From Meandrina meandrites (taxonomy: Eukaryota; Cnidaria; Anthozoa; Scleractinia; Meandrinidae), in assembly GCA_963693305.1 (NCBI GenBank), contig OY855916.1:11760092-11824091 (forward strand): a stretch of 64,000 nt of DNA, in the 5' to 3' direction. Positions 26,201 through 36,671 of this stretch are shown here, one piece after another. The translations under genes were made by a program, and so were the position numbers. Under the pieces are notes generated by a model that worked only from the letters and a program-made list of their open reading frames with translations, had not been told where the DNA came from and made no database searches. Numbering within the stretch: the first letter of the stretch is position 1; the number at the start of each line of letters is the position of its first letter.

Positions 26201-29200
26201 GTCCCTTTCGCGGTCCCAGCTGGACAAGGTTAGCTGTGTTCTTTCACTTGTATCTTAGGTTTAGCTAGTTTCGTAATATTTTGTATTTCGGACTTTATTT
26301 CGTTGTATGTTATGTCGCTCGCTCGTGTATTCGCTTCGGTTGTTTAGTATTGTTATTATTTATTTTATTTTAGTTTTACGGTTCCTGTTAGTTACCAGTA
26401 AAGACTTCCAGACAGATCAGCTATAACTACTTTGGTTCGTTTAACCTATGTCGGTAGTTACAGTAAAACTTGCTTGCACGAACTGAACTTCGAAGAATTC
26501 TTGAGTAGAATTTGGAAAATCAGGACGCGGATAGGGACTGTTGGATGAGTTTCGGATCGCTAGGTCAGATGGAATCGTTGGATACCCCTGGCCCCAGCTT
26601 AGTAATTGAAGATAATACAAATTCAGCATCGTTTATGCCGAAAAATAGTGAAGATGAGCTTGAAGAAGCCAAAGAAGATGTACCAGATCACATTGAAGAC
26701 CCGGATGGGCTTGAAGAACCCAAAGAAACAGATTTGTTAGACCAAAATGAAGATAATGCCCGTCAGAAGAGTAAACGACCTCACACTTTGACCAAGAAGG
26801 GTCTGGAATACCAGTGCTTGATAAAAGAAAGGGAGTTTCAAAGAGCTTTAAGAAGAATGAAGGACAAACTGCACAAACTTGATATGGATTGGATTGACAT
26901 TTCAGACCCCCATATTCTCCGAAAGGAGAGATCAGACATAGAACAATTCAGGCAAGATTTGGATGGAGCTCAATCAGAATATGTATCATTGTTGACTGGA
27001 GATGAAATTCATCGTGTAGTGGAGCTATCAGCGTGTTTGAATAAGCAAGTAGTTGAACTGAGAATGAGAATTGGCGAGAAAATCTTCCAGCTGGAAAAGG
27101 AAGAATTGTGCTCCCGTACTAGTAAAAGGTCATCCTACTCGAAGAAGACAGCCTCGACTCGTGTCTCAAAGGGATCAGCCTCGTCCCAAGTTTCCCTTCT
27201 TAAAATGAAGGCCCTAACTGAACTAGCCAAAAGAGAAGTTGAAATGAAATTTGCACGAATAGAATCAGAAAAAAGGTTGGAAATGGAAAGAAAGAGGCAC
27301 AAGATGGAAGAGATCCAAAAAATGAAGAGCTATGAGACTGCCAAGGCTGAAGTCGATGCCGTTACAAGGCTAGAAGATGAAGGAAAGGAAGAAAATCCAA
27401 ATTTAGATGACCTAAAAGAGTTTCAGCTGAAGGATGATGAGAAGGAAGAGCGTGTACGTGATTATATATCTTCACTGCCAGACCTGAGATCTGTAGACAG
27501 CTTAATACCCTTACCAGACTCGTTCGTCCAAGGTAACAGAGCCCATCGTCGCACCCTTTCATCTCAGAAAGAAAGGGACACAGAGTTATCTAACGCAGAC
27601 CAAATTCCCCAGGCTCCAGGCAAGGATCAGGGCAATTCAGCCGGTAAACAATTAGTCACACCACCCCATCTGCATGTCAACAGTTCAGCCACTCCTTACA
27701 GCACACCGCCGACAATCCCTCATTGTCCTCCCACCATGGAATCACAGCAACATGGGATTGCCCAAGCAATAGCAAAGGGAATGGAAGCTGCGAGGTTGCC
27801 AACTCCTCACCTCTCAATTTTCAGTGGTAACCCCTTAGATTGGCCTACATGGAAAGTTTCTTTCGAAACTGTTATCGAAAAAAGGTCAATGAGCTCCAAT
27901 GAAAAGATCCTGTACCTGCTACAGTATCTATCAGGCCCACCTAAGAAGATTGTTGAAGGATACCAGTTTCTTAAAACAGATGACGCCTACACTGAAGCAA
28001 AGAAATCTCTTGAAAAGCGATTTGGTCACCCCTCTGTAGTCGCAGAAGCATTCCGAAGAAAACTGGAAAATTGGCCAAAGATTCCTCCAAGAGATGGGAT
28101 TTCACTGAGAGAATTTGCAGACTTCCTGAAAACATGTGAGCTGGCTATGCAATCAGTAGAAGATCTTGAAACCCTCAACAAGCAACACGGCAACAAGCAG
28201 TTATTGAAGATCTTGCCAAACTGGGTACATCCTAAATGGGGAGTTAAGGTACGAGACTACCAGACAAAGTATGGAGAAAACAAGTTTCCCCCGTTCTCGG
28301 CGTTCGTTAAATTTGTTACTGAGATTGCCGAGGTACAATGCCTGCCTGTCCTTACGAACTTGGACTCAAACTTTTCAGTGAAAGAAGAGAAGAGGAGAAA
28401 TTTTCAAAGAAGAACTGAAAATCGTAAAAGCAGAGATGTAAATTCCCTGGCTACGCAAGTTAAAGGCCCTTCTGATTCCATGAACGGAAAGAAGAAAGCG
28501 TGTTATTGGTGTGGAAATGCATCCCACGAGTTAGAAATGTGCCAAGAGTTTGTCAAGAAACCCATCAATGAAAGAACCCAGTTCATCATTAGAAAGGGAC
28601 TTTGCCTTCGCTGCCTAGTTCATGGTCATATGGCAAAGGAGAACAAGTGTGAAAAACTACTTAGTTGCGTAAGATGTAAGCAGAAGCATCCAACCTGCCT
28701 GCATGACAACAGGAGAGCACCTGAAGGTACAGATAGATCAGATAAAGCTACACCTGAAGCAGCAGTGAAATTTACAAATGCGGTTGATACAGAGAACTTG
28801 CAATGCAGTGAAAGTGATGCAACAGCGAACTGCACTAACATTTGCTCCATCAAAGGGCAACAGTCTGGTCAGGATCAAAGTTTAATCATCCCAGTATGGG
28901 TTTCCAGCGGCGAAAGGCCTCAAAATGATGTCCTGACTTATGCTCTTATCGATTCTCAATCCAATGCTACCTTTATCACCGAGAAGTTGAAACAAGCCTT
29001 AGAGGTCGACGGCGTAGCAAGTCACCTTCGTCTGTCAACAATGCATCAAGAAGATGAAGTAATTGAATGCAAGAAAGTTCAAGGTCTTAGTGTTACAGAC
29101 TTAGAACGCCAGGTTCACATCCCCTTGCCAAAGGTCTACACAAGAGACAGCATTCCTTACAAACCCCATCAAATTCCAAAGCCAGAAGTTGCCATGCAGT

Positions 29201-32200
29201 GGGACCACCTAAAGTGTATTGCTGAAGAACTTATGCCATATAGAGAAGATGTACAGGTTGGAATATTGATTGGAACGAACTGCCCAAAGGCAATCAAACC
29301 GCGAGAAGTTATTCCTGGAGGAGATCACGACCCGTACGGCATAAAAACAGATCTTGGTTGGGGTATTGTTGGAAGAGTGTGCAAGTCAAATCCAGATGAA
29401 GACTTAGAACAACTTTCAGAAAGTTGGGCCAACAAGATTGTAATCAATGAAGATGCCACGTTTGCGATGGAGTCCCGAGCAAAGGAAATTGTAAATCCAG
29501 CTCAGATCAATGAGATGTTCGAAAGAGACTTCCACGAAAGAACAGAACTCAAAGGTTCATCAACCTTGTCAGTTGAAGATCGCACATTCCTGGAAATTTT
29601 AAATAAAGGGATCCACCAAAGGGAGGATGGGCATTACGAGATGCCGTTGCCATTGCGCTCTCTAGATGTTAAGTTGCCGAACAATCGATCGCAAGCATTG
29701 AGAAGGCTGTCTCAGTTGAAGGCACGATTTCAAAAGGATCCGAAGTATCACAGAGACTATGTTAAATTCATGGAAGAGATGATTGAAAAGTGCGCAGAAA
29801 AGGTTCCCTCTCAAGCCGAAACCGGTATCAACATTGGAGATGGCAAGATTAACTATGTCCCACACCACGGAGTCTACCATCCGAAGAAACCCAGCCAAAT
29901 AAGAGTGGTCTTTGATTGTAGTGCAAAATACAAAGGCACATCCCTGAACAAGAACTTGCTCCAAGGGCCCGATTTGACAAACAATTTAGTGGGCGTACTC
30001 TGCCGATTCCGCCAGGAGGCTGTGGCTTTGACATGTGATGTACAAGGAATGTTTCACCAGTTCTTTGTAGACGAGACAGACCGAGATCTCCTCAGATTCC
30101 TTTGGTGGAAGCATGGAGATTTTAAGAATGAAGCGGAAGAGTATCGCATGAAAGTACACCTGTTTGGTGCTACTTCTTCACCTGGATGTGCAAATTTTGC
30201 TTTCAAAAAGGCCGCAGACGATGGCGAGAAAGAGTTTGGTTCAGAAGCCGCAGACTTCATGCGAAAGGATTTTTACGTCGACGATGGACTGAAGTCTGTA
30301 AAATGTGTTGACACTGCCACCAACCTTATTCAGAATTGTCAAGCCATGTGTGCAAGGGCAGGCCTGAGACTGCACAAGTTTAGCAGCAACAAGAAAGAAG
30401 TTATTCAAGCTGTTCCCCCCGAAGATCGTGCCAAGGGATTACAGGAACTAGATCTGACGAGAGACCCTTTGCCAATAGAGCGAACTCTCGGCGTTATGTG
30501 GTGCGCAGAGACTGACAGTTTACAATTCCGTATAGTCATTCAAGACCGCCCACTTACAAGAAGAGGCATCTTATCCACAGTTTGTTCGGTCTACGACCCC
30601 CTTGGGCTTGTAGCACCCCTAATCCTTACTGGCAAGCAGATATTACAAGACCTTTGTCGTGAAAATGCTGACTGGGATGACCCGATCAGTGATGAGCTAA
30701 GGTCAAGATGGGAACGATGGCGAAATGAGTTACGACTCCTTGAAGGTCTCAAGATACCAAGATGCTACAAACCTGAAGATTTTGGAGACATTAAGGCGGT
30801 CGAACTGCATCACTTCTCTGATGCAAGTCAAACAGGCTACGGTCAGTGCAGCTACCTGCGCTTGTTGAATGAAAGCAATCAAGCCTATTGTTCCTTAGTT
30901 ATGGGAAAGGCCCGCGTTGCTCCTCTGAAACCAGTGACCATCCCACGCCTAGAGTTGACGGCAGCCGTCGTATCAGTCAGAGTGAGTCAATGGCTTGTAC
31001 CAGAGCTCGATTACGAAAACGTTACTGAGTTCTTAAGGACAGTCAGAAGTGTTCTCGCAGCACTGTTGGCAGAAAGTGGTCGTCAGTTGGACGATGAAAG
31101 CTTCCGTACGTTACTGAAAGAGATCCAGGCAGTGGTGAATTCCAGACCACTAGCCTTGAATGACATGTCTTCAGTTGATTCGCCAGAGCCGCTGACTCCA
31201 AACCACTTACTGACCATGAAAAGCAAGGTTCTAATGTCACCTCCAGGCATCTTTCAAAGAGAAGATATCTACCTTCGCAGAAGATGGAGAAGAGTTCAGT
31301 ACCTGACGAATGCATTTTGGGAAAGATGGAGAAAGGAGTTCCTTAGTACACTTCAACTTCGCAAGAAGTGGATCACACCCAAACGCAACATGGCAGTGAA
31401 TGATGTCGTCTTGATGAAGGACGAAAATGCCCCAAGAAATGCTTGGCGTTTAGCAAGAGTTAAAGAAGTATTCCCAAGCAAGGATGGCCTAGTGAGAAAG
31501 GTTAAACTCGCCATGGCTGCTCGTAGTCTTGACAAGAATGGAAAGAGAATCGAGGCAGTACAGTTTCTTGATCGACCTGTCCATAAGCTTGTTCTTATCC
31601 AGGAAGGAGACCGGGAATTCCCCGACGAGGAGCCAGAGGAGCCACAAGTTAAGACAAGTACTGACTGAAGGAGCGGTATAGACGGAAGGAGCAGTACTAA
31701 TCATAGGAACATTACTTACTGGAAAAGCAGTTTATTAATGTAGACCTGGAACTGTTATCTAGAAACTGCGAACTGATAGTTGATTTTATTTCGCCGAATT
31801 ATTATTTGAGTTTTGAGAATCGTTAGAACATTTGACTTTGTAAGGACAGTGGATTCCCACTGTGGGGAGCCATGTGACTGTAGCCAGCCCAGTCTGCGCG
31901 CGGTCAAGATTCGCGCCATTTTCGGTCACGTGACCAGTTTGTTTAACCAGCGTGGTCTTATAGTTTTGACTCAAGTTTATCGAAGGATTTATCGCTCGTT
32001 TAGCGTGTTTTCCGTCCCTTTCGCGGTCCCAGCTGGACAAGGTTAGCTGTGTTCTTTCACTTGTATCTTAGGTTTAGCTAGTTTCGTAATATTTTGTATT
32101 TCGGACTTTATTTCGTTGTATGTTATGTCGCTCGCTCGTGTATTCGCTTCGGTTGTTTAGTATTGTTATTATTTATTTTATTTTAGTTTTACGGTTCCTG

Positions 32201-34508
32201 TTAGTTACCAGTAAAGACTTCCAGACAGATCAGCTATAACTACTTTGGTTCGTTTAACCTATGTCGGTAGTTACAGCCTCTGTTGACAGATATGATCCTC
32301 TGCGAGATGAGTGGAAGCCAGTTAAACCCCTCAGTGTGCCACGGAACAGGTTAGGTGTGGCAACTATTGATGGCTGTATTTATGCAATTGGTGGTGGAAA
32401 TGGCAACACCTCCCACACATCAGTTGAAAGATATGATCCCACACAGGATGAATGGATAACAGTTATGCCTTTGAACTATCCAAGAATAGGTAAATAAAAT
32501 TCTATCAGTATGAAAAGTGTAAAGATGACATTATTTTCTGGATGACTTACTTGACAGTACATTGTGAAGGCTAGTTTTTTTACAGGCAAACTTTCCAGAA
32601 TTTTGGGCGTGGCTGTGCATATATGGACCTATAGGACAACTATAGGAATTGTATCAAGGGTTCGTAGTAATGTAAAAAAAGTGAAGAAATCACTTAAGTT
32701 GATAGAAAATACTTCAATCATATTATATATTTTTTGCCAAGAATTCTCAGCTTTAAGAAAGTTAATCCTTTTCCCTAGAGGGGAAATAGGCCCTTATACA
32801 CATGTTTGTACAAACATTACAGGATAGTTATGGCTGTGCATCCTTGGTCTCCCTGAACCACAGGGAAACTCAGACTCACAACAGTATTACTCACTGACCA
32901 AATAATACGAACTTGTGAGCAGCTTCTGGTCATAGTAAACAGAACATTTGGTAAAAAAAAAAACAGCTGGTAAACATTAATAAAAAAATTCAGCTCACTG
33001 GAGACTCTAAGTCAAATCATCATCAATGTAATTTGGTATGCATACTTAGGTGTCGCTGTTGCAGTACTTGGTAGAAAGCTGTATGCAGTTGGAGGTTTTG
33101 ATGGAAGAAACAGGCTCAGAAGGTGGGTGAACTAATGAGGGTTATTCAAGTGAGATGCAGTTTGTAAGTTTGTACTATAACATTTTTTGTCTTTGACCAG
33201 GCTGTTATTAAAAAATTATAGTAAACAGCATTGGTTTGAATTTCTTCAAGCTGGGGTAAGTCTTCACATGTCTTGTGGCCCGCAAGTGCCAGTATCTGTA
33301 TCATGAAGCAACTGGACTCAATGTCCATTGCACTTACCCCACCTCCCCCGAATTTTCTCATATTTTCAATACTTTTGGGTGGAGAGGCACTGTGACACTA
33401 ATTAGCGTCTTGCCTAATTAAGAAGTGATCCTGGTCAGGGCTTCACCCCAAACCACTTGTTCAGGGGTCAAACATGCTAATCATAAGGCCTGGATGGAGT
33501 ACACACCTCCCAAGCTGGGGTTAACCACCATAAAATATGTGCACTCACAGATAATCTTTGATTAAGCTCTCCTTATCTAAGATGTCAGGTTGTATTTAAT
33601 GAAAAAAACCTAGACAAATACACAATCTTTGGCAGTAAATGGGACTAAAGGTTGTTGGGAGCCAAGCCAGTAGTCCAGCTTTTTTGAATCAGGGGAAGAG
33701 TGTGGTTGGAAAAAATAGGGAACTAATGTGTAGTAAACTACAAATCGAAGATGATACAACATGTGCACACAATGTAAAAACAAAAGAGCATGTAACTCAC
33801 GAACAGCTTGGTTTCAATTACAGTCGCTAACAATGAAGACTTAGTTATTTACATGCTAGAAACTAAAGGTCAGTTATTGTAGTTGTAATCTAAGATACAT
33901 AGAGCAGCTCTTAAAACAGAGTAGAGTCTTGCAAAGTCCTTTGTTCAAATGGCTAAGTGTTTCCAGCTGTTTGTATCTCAAGAGACTGTAAAACGACAGC
34001 TGCAATAAGCTCTAATTAGTTAATTCTATTTTGCAAGTAAAAAATTGATTTGCAAAATCTGTTTCAAGACGTTCTTTTGTGCAACTGATGGCTTCTTATC
34101 TAACTTTCATTCTTGACTAGTGTTGAATGTTATGACGTGGACACTGATCTGTGGAAGTTGGTATCTCCACTTGTTGAGCATCGCAGCGGTGCAGGAGCTG
34201 CATCATTAAACAGCTACGTTTATGCCATTGGTGGATACAATGGCGACACACAACTTAACAGTGTAGAACGATATCATCCAGCTTCTGACACATGGACAGT
34301 TATTTCACCTCTCATGCACAGGAGAAGTGCACTCAGTGCTACTGTTCTCTGTGGTAAACTTTACGTGGTTGGAGGTTATGATGGAGAGGGGTTTTTGAAC
34401 ACTCTTGAGGAATACATCCCTGAAGAGGATCATTGGAAGTTGGTCAGCAGTATGAATTTAGGAAGGAGTGGAGCTGGGATTGCAGTGGGATGGAAACCAG
34501 CCATGTGA
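23242..34508 (+). CDS. KEAP1: KEAP1-like BTB-BACK-Kelch protein; exon 4 split by a retrotransposon
   Basis: KEAP1 is the CUL3 ubiquitin-ligase adaptor that binds NRF2 and senses electrophiles. Exons: 23242-23820, 24875-25057, 25686-25878, 25996-26059 continued at 32281-32489, 33050-33122, 34121-34508. With the insert and one copy of its 5-bp duplication removed, all phases fit and give 562 residues (human 624). Domains: BTB about 15-120, BACK about 125-250, six Kelch blades about 275-560. KEAP1-specific matches: LDPSNCIGI in the BACK region, GGYLRRSL, VPRNRLGV, HRRSAL. Residues matching the human NRF2 pocket (R380, N382, R415, R483, S508, S602) are kept. As assembled, the reading frame enters the LTR after S340 and stops at 26118-26120, losing most of the propeller. 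Another allele may be intact. KLHL paralogues are the alternative; the pocket residues favour KEAP1. Confidence 0.9.
24575..24611. repeat. Short palindrome
   Basis: TACACAGTGTAGATA is followed by TATCTACATTGTGTA, a near-perfect inverted repeat of 15 bp arms in KEAP1 intron 1. Confidence 0.6.
25438..25511. repeat. Two-unit tandem duplication of 37 bp
   Basis: ATACACACTATACCATTGAG followed by GCTCAGAGGCA is repeated immediately, with a one-base difference at the end (CACGTA versus CATGTA). It lies in KEAP1 intron 2. Confidence 0.85.
26060..26462 (+). repeat. 5' long terminal repeat
   Basis: 403 bp with TG...CA ends. By eye it is identical to the 3' LTR, implying insertion too recent for the two copies to diverge. 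Read in the KEAP1 frame, it supplies 19 codons and then a TGA at 26118-26120. Confidence 0.95.
26545..31668 (+). CDS. BEL/Pao gag-pol polyprotein with internal pol deletion
   Basis: Single open frame of 1707 residues from the first ATG (the frame is open from at least 26512). Order: acidic/charged coiled-coil gag; a DUF1759-type gag region around 27800-28330; a zinc knuckle CX2CX4HX4C near 28501-28542 followed by a second Cys/His cluster to about 28710; an aspartic protease region (DUF1758/A16-like) with an IDSQS motif near 28945; reverse transcriptase from about 29890 with the YVDD catalytic motif near 30275; and the start of RNase H with FSDAS near 30812. At about 31032 the frame passes directly from the RNase H region to the segment that normally follows the integrase catalytic glutamate, then to the integrase C-terminal part. 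The rest of RNase H, the HHCC zinc domain and the DDE core are therefore missing, although the frame stays open. Confidence 0.92.
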   Translation: MSFGSLGQMESLDTPGPSLVIEDNTNSASFMPKNSEDELEEAKEDVPDHIEDPDGLEEPKETDLLDQNEDNARQKSKRPHTLTKKGLEYQCLIKEREFQRALRRMKDKLHKLDMDWIDISDPHILRKERSDIEQFRQDLDGAQSEYVSLLTGDEIHRVVELSACLNKQVVELRMRIGEKIFQLEKEELCSRTSKRSSYSKKTASTRVSKGSASSQVSLLKMKALTELAKREVEMKFARIESEKRLEMERKRHKMEEIQKMKSYETAKAEVDAVTRLEDEGKEENPNLDDLKEFQLKDDEKEERVRDYISSLPDLRSVDSLIPLPDSFVQGNRAHRRTLSSQKERDTELSNADQIPQAPGKDQGNSAGKQLVTPPHLHVNSSATPYSTPPTIPHCPPTMESQQHGIAQAIAKGMEAARLPTPHLSIFSGNPLDWPTWKVSFETVIEKRSMSSNEKILYLLQYLSGPPKKIVEGYQFLKTDDAYTEAKKSLEKRFGHPSVVAEAFRRKLENWPKIPPRDGISLREFADFLKTCELAMQSVEDLETLNKQHGNKQLLKILPNWVHPKWGVKVRDYQTKYGENKFPPFSAFVKFVTEIAEVQCLPVLTNLDSNFSVKEEKRRNFQRRTENRKSRDVNSLATQVKGPSDSMNGKKKACYWCGNASHELEMCQEFVKKPINERTQFIIRKGLCLRCLVHGHMAKENKCEKLLSCVRCKQKHPTCLHDNRRAPEGTDRSDKATPEAAVKFTNAVDTENLQCSESDATANCTNICSIKGQQSGQDQSLIIPVWVSSGERPQNDVLTYALIDSQSNATFITEKLKQALEVDGVASHLRLSTMHQEDEVIECKKVQGLSVTDLERQVHIPLPKVYTRDSIPYKPHQIPKPEVAMQWDHLKCIAEELMPYREDVQVGILIGTNCPKAIKPREVIPGGDHDPYGIKTDLGWGIVGRVCKSNPDEDLEQLSESWANKIVINEDATFAMESRAKEIVNPAQINEMFERDFHERTELKGSSTLSVEDRTFLEILNKGIHQREDGHYEMPLPLRSLDVKLPNNRSQALRRLSQLKARFQKDPKYHRDYVKFMEEMIEKCAEKVPSQAETGINIGDGKINYVPHHGVYHPKKPSQIRVVFDCSAKYKGTSLNKNLLQGPDLTNNLVGVLCRFRQEAVALTCDVQGMFHQFFVDETDRDLLRFLWWKHGDFKNEAEEYRMKVHLFGATSSPGCANFAFKKAADDGEKEFGSEAADFMRKDFYVDDGLKSVKCVDTATNLIQNCQAMCARAGLRLHKFSSNKKEVIQAVPPEDRAKGLQELDLTRDPLPIERTLGVMWCAETDSLQFRIVIQDRPLTRRGILSTVCSVYDPLGLVAPLILTGKQILQDLCRENADWDDPISDELRSRWERWRNELRLLEGLKIPRCYKPEDFGDIKAVELHHFSDASQTGYGQCSYLRLLNESNQAYCSLVMGKARVAPLKPVTIPRLELTAAVVSVRVSQWLVPELDYENVTEFLRTVRSVLAALLAESGRQLDDESFRTLLKEIQAVVNSRPLALNDMSSVDSPEPLTPNHLLTMKSKVLMSPPGIFQREDIYLRRRWRRVQYLTNAFWERWRKEFLSTLQLRKKWITPKRNMAVNDVVLMKDENAPRNAWRLARVKEVFPSKDGLVRKVKLAMAARSLDKNGKRIEAVQFLDRPVHKLVLIQEGDREFPDEEPEEPQVKTSTD
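31669..31872 (+). other. 3' untranslated part of the retrotransposon with polypurine-tract region
   Basis: Non-coding 204 bp between the polyprotein stop and the 3' LTR. The last bases include GTGGGGAG immediately before the LTR, the expected position of the plus-strand primer. No env-like frame is seen. Confidence 0.6.
31873..32275 (+). repeat. 3' long terminal repeat
   Basis: 403 bp matching the 5' LTR throughout. Its final ACA next to the duplicated GCCTC creates a TTACAG string across the junction (32271-32276) that could act as a splice acceptor for KEAP1 transcripts. Confidence 0.95.
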
Positions 34509-34570
34509 TTGACGGCAGCACAACCAATTCAAGATCTCTTCAAAAGAGAGTTGTCTTCTCTTATGTATTA

Positions 34571-34968
34571 TTAAAGGGACACTGTCACGAGCATAACTTT
34601 GAAAATTCACCAGCCCCAAAACATGTTTACACCATTGGAAACCTATTAACAGTGGTCAAGTTTTCTTAAAATTACTATACCAGTGTACTGAAGCTAAATT
34701 AAGAGTGACATCATTGTGATACCATTGGGAGCTTTTGATCTCAACTTGAAAAAATCAGCCGCACTTTTTCAAGTTCTGTCCTTGTAGTTTAGAAAAATTG
34801 ATGAAAACTATTTACGGCCACCCTTTTCTTTATTAAACAATTTGCTAGTCAGATATCTTTCCCTTTACGTTCTAGGAGCATTTCCTGCATGGTTGAAAGT
34901 ACTTAGTCGTAATTATTGTGCCGTTTTACTAAAAAAGCCAAAAAATGTCAGTGACAGTGCCCCTTTAA
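34571..34968. mobile_element. TTAA-flanked miniature transposon, copy 1 (piggyBac-like)
   Basis: Flanked by TTAA on both sides, with terminal inverted repeats AGGGACACTGTCACG and TGACAGTGCCCCT. About 80-90% similar to the copy at 36202-36592. It lies just after the KEAP1 stop, before a polyadenylation signal at 35074-35079, so it may be part of the KEAP1 3' UTR. Confidence 0.8.
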
Positions 34969-35073
34969 ATACCATCATTAGCATGTATGTGTTGTGGTTC
35001 AATTTTATCCTTGGTTCATTTTTTCCTTTGTTTTATACATATTATGATATCATACATTGCTATACACAAAAAT

Positions 35074-35079
35074 AATAAA
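35074..35079 (+). terminator. Candidate KEAP1 polyadenylation signal
   Basis: AATAAA within an A-rich run about 570 bp after the KEAP1 stop codon. It is the first clear AATAAA I noted on the plus strand after the gene; use is unproven. Confidence 0.4.
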
Positions 35080-35682
35080 AATAAAATTTGAACCAGTGCT
35101 TAAGTTGAAACACAACATATGCATATATGCAGGGGGTATCAGTAGCTAATAATAGTCCTCTGTATGCACTACATGTACATAATTTTCATTTCAAACACAC
35201 AAACTCTTGCATCATGTTTCATCATGGTTACTGTGGCACTCAAAACAAAAAATTAATGATTGAATTAAAACACTAAGTGAAGTCAATTGAAAGTGTCCTC
35301 ATATGTTTCTTGGAACTCATAATGAAGTGCATGCAAAAAATTAAGTTAATTATTTTATCAAAAACATGCTGCAGTAGTAAGATATCTAGTGAAAGGCAGC
35401 TGTATTTGCAGAATACGCATAATATATTATTAAACCAAAACAAAAATTGGACTGGATGTAAATGAATTAAATTCTGAATAGTTGCATATGCTTTTAGTAA
35501 ATTTTTATATGTTCACAGACGAAACCAGACTGAGAAAACCAATAATCACACTGTTTAAAAGAGGCAAAGTTGTTGCTAAGAAAGGTTTCTAACCTTCGTG
35601 TTTTGCAAACCAGACCTCCCATGGATAAGCTTTTTGCACAGGTTTGCTCCATTGAAGCTGAGTCCTAAAGTCCATTGAAGCT

Positions 35683-35824
35683 AGGTAGTAAAGTCGGACC
35701 GGATCCAACTCGAGTCGCTGATTTGAATAAGAATAGCAGCTATTCAAGAACAAGAAAATACAGAATAGCTGTTATTCTTATTCAAATGAACAATCTTAGT
35801 TGATCCGGTCCAACTTTTGTACCT
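35683..35824. mobile_element. Palindromic miniature element (hairpin)
   Basis: Near-perfect inverted repeat: GTCGGACCGGATC and TTTGAATAAGAATAGC on the left arm are mirrored by GCTATTCTTATTCAAA-like and GATCCGGTCCAAC sequences on the right. The related element at 41147-41805 lacks it, so it is a nested insertion. Confidence 0.75.
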
Positions 35825-36201
35825 GCCCTAAAATCATGGCCATATTTGGCAAGTCATGTGACCAGAATAGGAAAAAAACCCTAAAACTTGGGGCATATAG
35901 ATTAGACAATTAAAATTAGTGCGGATAGATAAAGAATGTCCAGTTGCTTAATGCTACGCATGGTTTTCATGACTTTTATGAAATTCGTATTATTACAAAA
36001 GTTATGAGGTAATAAACACCAGTATTTCCAGACGTTCTTCAGCGTAGCATTCCTTTTTGACGTGTTAACAGCAGGTAATTCCGTGCGCAGGATTATAAAG
36101 AAGGCTATGTTATCTCTGATTCTTAAAACAATTCATAACTTTACATTCTGAAGTGCAGTTTGGGACTGGCACTAGTTATGGGCATGATGTCAATTTCACA
36201 G

Positions 36202-36592
36202 TTAAAGGGGCACTGTCACGAGTATAACTTTAAAAATTCGACAGCCCAAAATCATGTTTACACCATTGGAAACCTATTAACAGAGGTCAAGTTTTCTTAA
36301 AATTACTGTACCAGTGTACTGAAGCTAAATATAGAGTGTTATCACTGTGATACCATCGGGAACTTTTGATCTCAACTTGAAAAAGTCAGCCTGACTTTTT
36401 CAAGTTCTGTCCTTGTGGTTTGGAAAAATTGATGAAAAATTTTTACGGTCACCCTCTTCTTTAAACAATTTGCTAGATATCCTTTCCTTTACGTTCTAGG
36501 AGTACTTCCTGCATGGTTGAAAGTACTTAGTCGTAATTTTGGTGCCGTTTTACTAAAAAAGCCAAAAAATGTCCGTGACAGTGCCCCTTTAA
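36202..36592. mobile_element. TTAA-flanked miniature transposon, copy 2
   Basis: Closely related along its length to the copy at 34571-34968. TTAA on each side, with AGGGGCACTGTCACG and CGTGACAGTGCCCCT as terminal inverted repeats. Nested within the larger 35555-37079 element. Confidence 0.85.
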
Positions 36593-36671
36593 GCATTACA
36601 AAATGCTCCAAAATGGCTTGCCACCAAAAACCATCTTCAGCAACTCCTTAGCAGCTGCTCTAGATCTGTAG

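Larger units (their letters stand above)
26060..32275 (+). mobile_element. BEL/Pao-type LTR retrotransposon inserted in KEAP1 exon 4
   Basis: A 6216-bp element bounded by two 403-bp direct LTRs (26060-26462 and 31873-32275) that I read as identical base for base. The LTRs begin TGTGACTG and end GTTACA, and GCCTC flanks the element on both sides (26055-26059 and 32276-32280), a 5-bp duplication typical of BEL/Pao. One long gag-pol frame lies between. A purine-containing stretch ending at 31872, just before the 3' LTR, is the likely polypurine tract. I could not assign the tRNA for the primer-binding site that should begin near 26463. There is no envelope-like frame. It lies in the same orientation as the host gene. 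Confidence 0.95.

Noticed and set aside
31753..32060. Short frames on both strands over the 3' LTR
   Set aside because: Repeated identically at the 5' LTR and without coding features; they are LTR sequence.
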